64,000 nucleotides of DNA from Variovorax jilinensis (GTDB lineage: Bacteria; Pseudomonadota; Gammaproteobacteria; Burkholderiales; Burkholderiaceae_C): the NCBI RefSeq assembly GCF_030316885.1, contig NZ_JASZYQ010000001.1:434001-498000 (forward strand). The letters are read 5' to 3'. The position numbers were made by a program, and so were the translations under genes. The notes under the pieces are model-generated. The model had not been told where the DNA came from. It was given only the letters and a program-made list of their open reading frames with translations, and did not search any database. Shown here in pieces: positions 17,201 through 24,500 of the stretch. Position 1 is the stretch's first letter. Each line of letters starts with the position of its first letter.

Positions 17201-17424
17201 TGACCACGCTCGCCGCGATGATGGGCGCTCTGCCGCTCGCCCTGGGCCTCGGCGCCGGTGCCGAGCTGCGCCAGCCGCTCGGCGTGGCGGTGGTCGGCGG
17301 CCTGATCTTCTCGCAGGTGATCACGCTCTACATCACGCCCGCCATCTACCTCGCGCTGGACCGCTACAGCGGCAGCGGGCCGCTGCAGGAGCTGCCGGGG
17401 GAGCCCGCGGGGCAGCACGCCTGA
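14284..17424 (+). CDS. RND (HAE1) multidrug efflux permease, MdtB/MdtC-like
   Basis: A 1046-residue inner-membrane proton/drug antiporter with the usual 12-span, two-large-loop layout. The proton relay is intact: two adjacent Asp in TM4 (LVVDDAIVV) and a Lys in TM10 (GIVKKNAIMMIDFA). The N-terminus MNISELCIRRPAMT and the loop SRDIDAAAVDVQAA resemble MdtB/MdtC. It is translationally coupled to the adaptor gene. Unlike mdtABC there is one permease, and no outer-membrane factor gene follows, so a channel must be supplied from elsewhere. Substrates cannot be predicted. Confidence 0.93.
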   Translation: MNISELCIRRPAMTVLLSAAVVVVGIFAYFQIPVAALPSYNTPVINVSAQLPGASPETMASSVALPLEKQFSTIPGLQTISSTNTQGVTSVTLEFVSSRDIDAAAVDVQAALLRAQRQLPVELTQLPSYRKVNPADAPVLFIAMVSNSMTPAELNDYAENLISPTLSTIDGVAQVAVYGQKRFAVRVKADADLLNARNITLDELANAVRLANANTPVGVLDGPRQTLTIQANEQMLKAADFAKIIVGQRNGAPVRLDEVATIEDSFESVKTASSFNGQNSISLAVQRQPNANTVQVVDAVRALMPRFREELPQSVEINLVNDRSLSIREAVHDVQLTLLGTILLVVLVIFLFLHRLVATLIPALTIPISLIGAVALLYAFGYSLDNVSLLGITLAVGLVVDDAIVVLENIMRYVERGMEPFAAALRGAREVGFTIISISISLVAVFIPIFFMPGVIGLLFHEFAVVVGLAVMVSAIVSLTLVPMLASRLLRHTPREGGALDDHEEHHPEPGTAIGRAFERGYRAVHGSYMRTLDWTLGHRPLMLVVAASTFALTAWLFISIPKGFFPEEDIGQIQITTEASEDISFPAMKALQDRVAQALLDDPYVDYVNSFVGVGGPTATQNSGRLFAVLKPRSERPKMPQVLESLRKRFREIPGVAVYMQPVQNLRLGGRQSKARFQYTLQSVNAGTMGVWADRLMERMRADPDFRDVTSDSQNRGLQATLDIDRDKAGVLGVAVGDLRTALYNAYGDRQIGSIYGPSNTYQVILSAADDDRRFEEDMARLSVRNKAGQLVPLSAFATVKRTVGPTSVNHQGQLQAVTVSFNLAPEVPLGNATAKIDRFKAELKMPESIITSYGGDAAVFQSSQGSQAVLLILAVLVIYVLLGVLYESYIHPLTILAGLPSAAVGALLSLKLFGFDLTLIATIGILLLIGIVKKNAIMMIDFALDAQRNEGMKPQDAIREACRLRFRPILMTTLAAMMGALPLALGLGAGAELRQPLGVAVVGGLIFSQVITLYITPAIYLALDRYSGSGPLQELPGEPAGQHA

Positions 17425-17523
17425 GCCCGCCCGGAAGCCAGCGAAGCAAGCTCGACGGCAGCCCATCGCGGGCGGTGGCCACCGCGCAATCCACATCTCG
17501 CCGTGCGCGAGGCAGGCAATTTC

Positions 17524-18975
17524 ATGTCCAAGCACACCCACTTCTTTCGCGCCGAATGGGCGCCGAGCATTCCGCGCGAACTCATGGCCGGCGCCGTCGC
17601 CACGTTTGCCCTCATCCCGGAGGTCATCGCGTTCTCATTCGTGGCGGGTGTCGACCCGGCCGTGGGCCTCTTCGCCTCCTTCGTCATCAGCATCGTCATT
17701 GCGTTCGTCGGAGGGCGGCCCGCGATGGTGTCTGCGGCTGCAGGCTCGGTCGCCTTGGTCGCCGCGCCGCTGGTGCATTCGCATGGCGTCCAGTACCTGT
17801 TCGCCGCCGGCATCCTGGCCGGCGCAGTGCAGATACTGTTCGGGTGGCTGCGCCTCGGAGTCCTGATGCGATACGTGTCGGGCTCGGTGCGCACCGGCTT
17901 CGTCAATGCCTTGGCCATCCTGATCTTCTCGGCCCAGATGCCGCACCTCATCGGCGCGAACGCTGCCACCTGGGCCATGGTGGGCGCTGGCCTGGTGATC
18001 ATCTACGGCTTGCCTCGAATCACGAAAGCCGTGCCTTCGCCGTTGGTCTGCATCGTGGTTCTCACCGTTCGCGGGGCAGTGGATGCACCTGCCATTGAAG
18101 ACGGTGGCCGATCTCGGCCTGCTGCCCCAGGGTCTGCCGACCTTCGGCATTCCACAGGTCCCGTTCTCGGTCGAGACCTTGAAGCTCATCGCGTTGCCGG
18201 CGATCGCGATCGCCATGGTGGGGCTGCTCGAGTCCTTGATGACGGCCAGTGTCGTCGATGAGCTCGCCGACACACCGAGTTCCAAGAACCGCGAGTGCAG
18301 CGGCCTGGGCCTGTCCAACATCGCCGCGAGCTTCTTCGGCGGCATGGCCGGTTGCGGGATGATCGGACAGACGGTGAGCAACGTCCGCTATGGAGGCCGC
18401 GGCCGCCTCTCGACCCTGTTCGCGGGCGCCTTCCTTCTGGTTCTGATGGTGCTGCTGAAGCCCTGGGTCTCTCAGGTGCCGGTGGCGGCCCTGGTCGCCA
18501 TCATGGTCATGGTCTCCGCATCCACGCTGGACTGGGGTTCCGCGCAGGCCCTCGTGAAGCACCCCAAGCTTTCCAGCGCGGTCATGGTGGCGACGGTCGC
18601 GGTGACGGTAGCCACGGACAACCTGGCCGCCGGAGTGGCGGTCGGCGTCCTGCTGAGCGGCGTGTTCTTCACCTTCAAGGTGTCGCGACTCCTGTCGGTG
18701 AGCAGCACGGAAGATGAGGGGTTGACCTACCGTGTCTCCGGTCAGGTCTTCTTCGCATCGGCCGACATGCTGGTCGATCCTTCGATGTGCGGGACATCCA
18801 AGGCCGCCCGGTGACCATCGACCTGAGCGCGGCCCATTTCTGGGACATCACGGCGGTGAACGCGCTCGACAAGGTCTGTCAGCGGCTGCGCAAGCACGGC
18901 AGCGACGTGAAGGTCATCGGCCTGAACGAACACAGCCGGGCACTTATTTCGAAACTGGACCTCGGCGTCGAGTGA
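17524..18975 (+). pseudogene. SulP-family anion transporter broken by two compensating frameshifts
   Basis: The reading frame starts with MSKHTHFFRAEW and encodes a SulP permease (GGRPAMVSAAAGSVAL, RYVSGSVRTGFVNAL) to about 18060, then shifts to the second frame (LPLKTVADLG... ESLMTASVVDEL... GGMAGCGMIGQTVSN) to about 18780, then returns to the first frame (FDVRDIQGRP) for the STAS domain, ending at 18975. Together the parts make a normal protein of about 484 residues. Each frame ends in unrelated residues if read through. It is either a recent pseudogene or carries two indel errors in the sequence; as given, no full-length product can be made. Confidence 0.8.
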
Positions 18976-19050
18976 GCGCTGGAGCGCGCGATTGCCATCG
19001 CCGCGCCGCCGAGCCCGCCCGAAGCCACCGAGCCCACCCGCCTCCTTGCG

Positions 19051-20046
19051 TCAGATCGAGACCGCTTCCTTCAAGGCAGAGAGCTTGGCCTCCGCCGTCG
19101 GCCGGGTCCGCGCCGCGAAAGTCTGCTGCTGTTGCGGCGGTGTGCGCTTTGCGACCGACGTCGCCCAGGCCTCGATCGCGCCGAGCAGCTTGCCCTGCAT
19201 CTCGAGCGTGGTTGCCGTGTGGTCGACATCGTTCATGTAGCGGTAGTCGATGCGCTCGAGGTAGGGTGCACCGGCCAGCTGTCCGAGCATGCCGCGGTTG
19301 CGGTCGCTCGAGTTGTAGGTGGCCGAATACAGCATGCACAGCGCGACGCCGCGATCGAGCAGGGTCGAGAGCTTGTGGCCATGTTCCTCGGCGCTGACCC
19401 AGGGCGTGTCGGCCTCGAAGATGTTCGCGTTCGGCGCCGAATTGGCGCCCGGCAGGAAAGTGCTGCGCAGGCGCTGCAGCGTCTTCGCGCGGCCCTCGGC
19501 ATCGCCGGACGCCGCGCTTGCGAGGTCGCGCCACCATGCGTAGCTGCGCCGCACCGCACCGTTGACCGGGAAGGCGGCCCAGCGCCGCAGCTTGCGTTCG
19601 ATGCGCGCCGTGCGCGTGAGGTAGATCGCGCCGTCGAGCGTCATGAGGCCCACCACGCGCGGATCGGCGAGCGCGATCGCGAGGCCGTTCTCGGCGCCCG
19701 AGCAGATGCCGAAGACCAGGAACCTGTGCAGCCCGAGGCTGTCCTCCATGTGGTCCATGGCGGCCTTCATGTCGGCGACGGCCTGGGTCCGGAAGCTCTG
19801 CGTGGTCTGCGCGGAGGGGCTGTCGCCGATGCCCGAGAGGTCGAAGCGCAGCGTCGGCACGCCGACGCCGGCCAGACGCCGCGCGATCTTGACGTTGATG
19901 CGGTGCGGACCGATGCGATGGTTGGCACCGGTGTTGAGCACCAGGCAGCCGATGCCGGTGGGTGACTCGGAAGCGGCCTGCGAGAGCAGGCCGAACAGGG
20001 TGCCCTCCGGGCCGAAGCTCGCCGGGCGTTCGATCAGTTCTGTCAT
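19051..20046 (-). CDS. Alpha/beta hydrolase with Cys nucleophile elbow (GICSG), last gene of the NRPS operon
   Basis: A 331-residue alpha/beta-hydrolase fold protein. The strand-turn LRFDLSGIGDS and elbow GICSG (residues 113-117, Cys115) are clear; a Cys in place of Ser recalls the exosortase-A-associated hydrolase 1 family, whose elbow is GLCDG. A His in the NDVDHTATTLEMQG segment near residue 285 is the likely catalytic base. The ATG at 20046 overlaps the preceding hydrolase stop by 4 bp, so it belongs to the carrier/NRPS/PPTase operon. It may release, proofread or modify the assembly-line product. That role is inferred from position only. Confidence 0.75.
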   Translation of the reverse strand: MTELIERPASFGPEGTLFGLLSQAASESPTGIGCLVLNTGANHRIGPHRINVKIARRLAGVGVPTLRFDLSGIGDSPSAQTTQSFRTQAVADMKAAMDHMEDSLGLHRFLVFGICSGAENGLAIALADPRVVGLMTLDGAIYLTRTARIERKLRRWAAFPVNGAVRRSYAWWRDLASAASGDAEGRAKTLQRLRSTFLPGANSAPNANIFEADTPWVSAEEHGHKLSTLLDRGVALCMLYSATYNSSDRNRGMLGQLAGAPYLERIDYRYMNDVDHTATTLEMQGKLLGAIEAWATSVAKRTPPQQQQTFAARTRPTAEAKLSALKEAVSI

Positions 20047-20852
20047 TGGATCTCCTCCATCATGCATTGCAGGGCTTCGGCCGGCACCAATTCGCTGTTG
20101 GGGCCGGGGTTGCTGGTCCAGACCAGGGAATGCGTGAGCGCCACGCCTCGTATCGTCGCTCCGGTCGCCTGGCATGCGGCCAGCCAGTCGGAGGACATGG
20201 TCTCGCCGGGCGGCGCGACCAGCGTCACGGCCAATCCGCGCGGGGGTTCGACGCCTGACGGGGTCAGGGCCCGGATCTGGCTGCGCAGCAGGGGCGAGAT
20301 CGCGAAGCCCAGCGATTCGCCGCTGAAGGCATCGGGGTCGCTTTCCAGGTCGCGGCGCCAGGTCGCGCTCGGGAGGCCCATGCTCCATTCGAGTTCTTCC
20401 ACATTTTTCTCGCGCAGCGCCTGCAGGTAGCGCGCGCCGTCTAGCACCGGTTCCCAGAGCACCAGCTTGACCGGCATCGGCTGCGTGTCTGCGGCGGCCT
20501 GCGCTGCCAGCGTGGCGCCGAGGCGGGAGCCGAACCACACCACCTTCGTGGCACCGCTGCGCGCGATTAGTTCGCGATGCGCGGCGCGCAGATCGCCGCG
20601 CCAGCCTTCGAGATCGCCTTCCTCGTCGTCGCCCGGCGAATCGCCGGTGCCGTAGAAGTCGAAGCGCAGCACCGGAATGCCTCGGCGTGCGAGCCGTACG
20701 GCGAGCAGGCGGTAGAAGCGGTGGGTTCGCAGGGCTTCGTGGCCCATGGGGGCGCACAGCAGCACGGCGTCGCTGCGCGTCGAGGCCACCTCCGGCGGAT
20801 GGAAGAAGCCGAACAGGCGGCGGCGCTCGGGGCCGAAGGTCAGCGGAATCAT
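20043..20852 (-). CDS. Alpha/beta hydrolase with altered nucleophile elbow, in the NRPS operon
   Basis: A 269-residue alpha/beta-hydrolase. VLLCAPMGHEALRTHRFYRLLA and VLRFDFYGTGDS are the typical first strands. The elbow reads WFGSRLGA, with Ser109 but lacking the first Gly of GxSxG. This resembles exosortase-A-associated hydrolase 2 proteins (LRLGA at this site) more than a type II thioesterase. It overlaps both neighbours by 4 bp. A role in release or editing on the megasynthase is plausible, but the altered elbow makes catalytic competence uncertain. Confidence 0.75.
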   Translation of the reverse strand: MIPLTFGPERRRLFGFFHPPEVASTRSDAVLLCAPMGHEALRTHRFYRLLAVRLARRGIPVLRFDFYGTGDSPGDDEEGDLEGWRGDLRAAHRELIARSGATKVVWFGSRLGATLAAQAAADTQPMPVKLVLWEPVLDGARYLQALREKNVEELEWSMGLPSATWRRDLESDPDAFSGESLGFAISPLLRSQIRALTPSGVEPPRGLAVTLVAPPGETMSSDWLAACQATGATIRGVALTHSLVWTSNPGPNSELVPAEALQCMMEEIQ

Positions 20853-21565
20853 CGCCGCGCCTCCATCGGGAGTCGCGAATGCAGGCGCGCACCCAGGGCC
20901 AGAGAGCCGACCAGGTCGGCACCGATGCGGAACGAACTGACGCCGAGCGAGAAGTCACCGTCGGCGCGCGACAGCACGAAGTTCAGCGGCTCGTGGCCGA
21001 GGCCGGTGGCCGGCAGTTCGGTCAGTTCGGGCAGGCCGAGGCCGAGCGCCTTGAGGCAGGCCTCGCGCCGGGTCCAGCCATGGAGAAAGGCCAGTGCCGG
21101 GTCGGGCTGGTCGCCCAGCCGCGCCGCATCGTCGGCGTGGAAGCTCATGTCGGCAATCGACTGCATGCCCGGCATTCCGCGCAACTGCTCGATGTCGACG
21201 CCGACCCAGTGCGCACCGTGCGCGCCCGTGGCCGGCGGCAGCACCCCGATCAGCGCCGTGCCGCCACTGTGGCTCAGGTTGAAGACGCAGTCCGGATGCG
21301 CTGCAAGCGTCGGCTTGCCGCTCGGGCCGTAGTCGAAGCGCAGCGCGGCGGCCGGCGTACCGGTCTGCATCGACAGGACCTGGCGCAGGGCACAGCGCGC
21401 GGTGACGAAGCGACGCCGGTCGGTCTCGAACACGAAGCGCGCCGCGCGCGCCGTCTCGTCGGGCGTGAGCGTGGCGCGCAGCGCCTCGCCGCATGGCTGG
21501 TCCAGGTCCGCGAGCCACAGCTGGCAGCCCGGGACATGGGAGATGCGGCTGAGGACGAGGCTCAT
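20849..21565 (-). CDS. Sfp-type 4'-phosphopantetheinyl transferase
   Basis: A 238-residue enzyme that moves phosphopantetheine from coenzyme A onto carrier-domain serines. The family motifs are present: FNLSHSGG near residue 95, the magnesium-binding GVDIEQ near residue 123, and WTRREACLKALG near residue 165, a variant of WxxKEA. It overlaps the NRPS stop by 4 bp and the next hydrolase start by 4 bp, so it is dedicated to the carrier domains of this cluster (five in all: one free protein, two in the NRPS, two in the NRPS/PKS). Confidence 0.93.
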   Translation of the reverse strand: MSLVLSRISHVPGCQLWLADLDQPCGEALRATLTPDETARAARFVFETDRRRFVTARCALRQVLSMQTGTPAAALRFDYGPSGKPTLAAHPDCVFNLSHSGGTALIGVLPPATGAHGAHWVGVDIEQLRGMPGMQSIADMSFHADDAARLGDQPDPALAFLHGWTRREACLKALGLGLPELTELPATGLGHEPLNFVLSRADGDFSLGVSSFRIGADLVGSLALGARLHSRLPMEARR

Positions 21566-24500
21566 GTGCGGCGTCCGATCGCCGCCGCGAACATGCGGCC
21601 GAAGAATCCACGCGTCGGCGCCGAGGCCGCCGAGGTCGCGAAGCCCGCACCCGTGGCCGGCACCGAAGCCAGCTGCGCAAGGCTCTCGAACACGTAGCGC
21701 CGCGGCTCGACCTTGAAGCCCAGCGCCTGGGCGGACTCGTCGACCGCGCGCATCGCCATCAGCGAGTCGCCGCCGAGATCGAAGAAGTTGTCCGAGGCTC
21801 GGATCTCGTTGACGTCGATGCCGATGACGCTGGCCCAGACCTGCGCGAGGCGTGCATGCTCGGGCATCAGCAGCGGGACCTTGGCCGCCTGCGGTGCGGG
21901 CGCCGGCTGGTTGCGTGCCGTCTCGGCAGCGGCGGTGCGCGCCAGGATCGCAGCGCTCGCCGATTTGCCCCTGGCCGTGAATTCGCCGACGCCGAGCTCG
22001 GCGCCATCGACCGCGGCCAGCAGCAGTTCGACGAAGCGGTCGCGGAAGGCGGCGCCGGTCTCGGGCAGGTAGAGGTCGGCATTGAAGGTCACGGCACCGC
22101 GCAGGCCGAGCGAGGTGTCGCGCAGCCAGATGCCGATGTCGTCGGTGGCGCCATGGTGCTGCAGCGGGATGTTGCTCTGGCGCAGCGTGCCTATCGTCTC
22201 GGGGCGCTCGCGCACGTCCTGGAACGAGAACAGAGCCTGGTAGAGCGGCGTGCGCTGCGTGCGCTGCTTGAACTCCGGTTCAGCGGCGAGCACCTCGAAA
22301 GGCACCGGCTCGTCGCGCATGAAAGCCAGCATTTCCGTCTTGACGTAGGCCATGAAGGCACGCAGCGAAAGCGCCGGATCGACCCGGAACGGAATCGGCA
22401 GCAGGTTGTTGAAGAAACCGATCACCGGCTCCAGCTCGGGCTGCTCGCGCCCGCGCACCGGGTTGGCGACCACCACCGAGGGCGAGCCGAGCACGCCGCT
22501 CATCATGGCGGCGCAGACGCCGAGCGTGAACATGCTGAGCGTCACATCCATCTTCTGCGCGGCCTGGCGCAGGCGCTCGCTGGTCGCGGGCGAGAGCTCG
22601 ATCCAGAGCGTCTCGCCGCGGCCGCTCATGCGCCCTCCGCGCGGCATGTCGGTGGTCAGCGACCGGGGCGCCGGCACGCTCGCGAAGCGCGACTTGATCT
22701 CGTCGAGCTGCTGCCGGAAGGCCGGCTGCGACAGCCAGTTCGCATACCACTGCGCGTAGTCGCCGTAGTCGACCTCGAGCGGCGCGAGGGCGTGCGGCTC
22801 GCCCCGGGTCAGCGCGCCGTAGATGGCGGACAGCTCCGCCTGGAAGACGTCGAAGGAGGCGCCGTCCCAGACCAGGTGATGGGCCACGAAGACGAAGGCG
22901 TGTTCCTCGTCCGACAGCTTGAAGAGCCGCGCGTGGGCGAGCGGCGCACGGCGGATGTCGATCGGTGCCTCGGCCAGTTCCTGCGCCCGTTCGCGCAGCA
23001 GTGCCTCGCGTTCGTCGAGCGGCAGGTGGCTCAGGTCGACGAAGGGCAGCTCGAACCTGGCGTCAAGCGCGATGGCTGCCATCCAGCCGCCGGACTCGGC
23101 ATCGGCCGCGATGGCGGTGCGCAGGGCCGGCTGGCGGCGCGCGATCTCGACCAGCGCGGCTTCGAACAGCGGCACATCGAGACGACCCTGCAGCCGCTGG
23201 GCGAAAGGCATGTTGTAGACCGGGCGTCCGGGATTCAGCTCCTCCATGAAGCGCACCCGTTCCTGCATCGGCGTCAGCGGCGCACGGCTGCGGCCGGCCA
23301 GGTGCTGCAGCCGGGTGGCGTGCGGCGCACCCGCCTTCACGATGGTGTCGATCGCCTGCGCGAGGCCCTGCGCGGTCGGCTGCTCGAACAGCGTGCGCAG
23401 CGGCAGCGCGATGTCGAACTGGCGTGCGAGCCGGGCGGTCACGCGCGCCGCGAGCAAGGAGTGGCCGCCCATGGCGAAGAAGTCGTCGGTGACGCCCATC
23501 TGGGGCGCGCGCAGCACCTGCGTCATGGCCTCGAGCACCGCGCGTTCGCGCTCGGTGCGCGGCGCCACGTGCTCGCGTGCGGCAGTGGCGCTGACATGGA
23601 GGGTCGGCCCCGGCAGCGCCTTGCGGTTGACCTTGCCATTGGGCAGCAGCGGCAGCGCCGGCAGGGTCACGACGTGCTGGGGCAGCATGTATTGCGGCAG
23701 GCGCGCGCGCAGGTGCTCGTCGAGCGCGAGGCGGTCGAGCGTGCTGTCGGGCGCCATCGCGAGGTAGGCCACCAGGCGCACGTCGCCCGGCGTGTCCTCG
23801 CGCGTGACGACCACGCTGCGCGTGACGCCGGCGGCCTCGTTGCAGCGGGCCTCGATCTCGCCGAGCTCGATCCGGTAGCCGCGCACCTTGACCTGGAAGT
23901 CGAGCCGGCCCATGTGCTCGAGCAGGCCGTCGTTGCGCCAGCGACCGCGGTCGCCGGTGCGATAGATGCGCGAAGGCACGCCGTCGATGTCGATCGTGAC
24001 GAAGCGGTCCTCGGTGAGCTCGGGCCGGTTCAGGTAGCCGATCGCGACGCCGTCCCCGCCGATGCAGATCTCGCCGGGCACGCCGATCGGCAGGCTCTCG
24101 AGGTGCGCATCGAGGATCCAGACCGTCGTGTTGTCGATCGGCCGGCCGATCGAGATGCCGCCGGCGCGGATGCGCGAGGGATCGACATGCCACAGCGTCG
24201 ACCAGATCGTGGTCTCGGTCGGCCCGTACATGTTCCAGACGTCGCGCGTGCGGTCCAGCATGTCGCGCGCGAGGTCGGGCGCCAGGCTTTCGCCGCCGAC
24301 CAGGGCCTTGAAGCCCGGACGGCCTTCCCAGCCGGCATCGATCAGGAGGCGCCACATGCCCGGCGTGGCCTGCATGATCGTTGCCTCGCTGTCGACCAGC
24401 AGGCGCGTGAGGGCCGCACCGTCCATCACGGTCTCGCGCGGGGCGATCACCACCTCCGCGCCGACGGTGAGCGGCAACATCAGCTCGAGCACTGCGATGT

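Noticed and set aside
14142-18098. A 1318-codon frame overlapping the RND permease
   Set aside because: Wrong frame of the permease; the true frame has all RND motifs.
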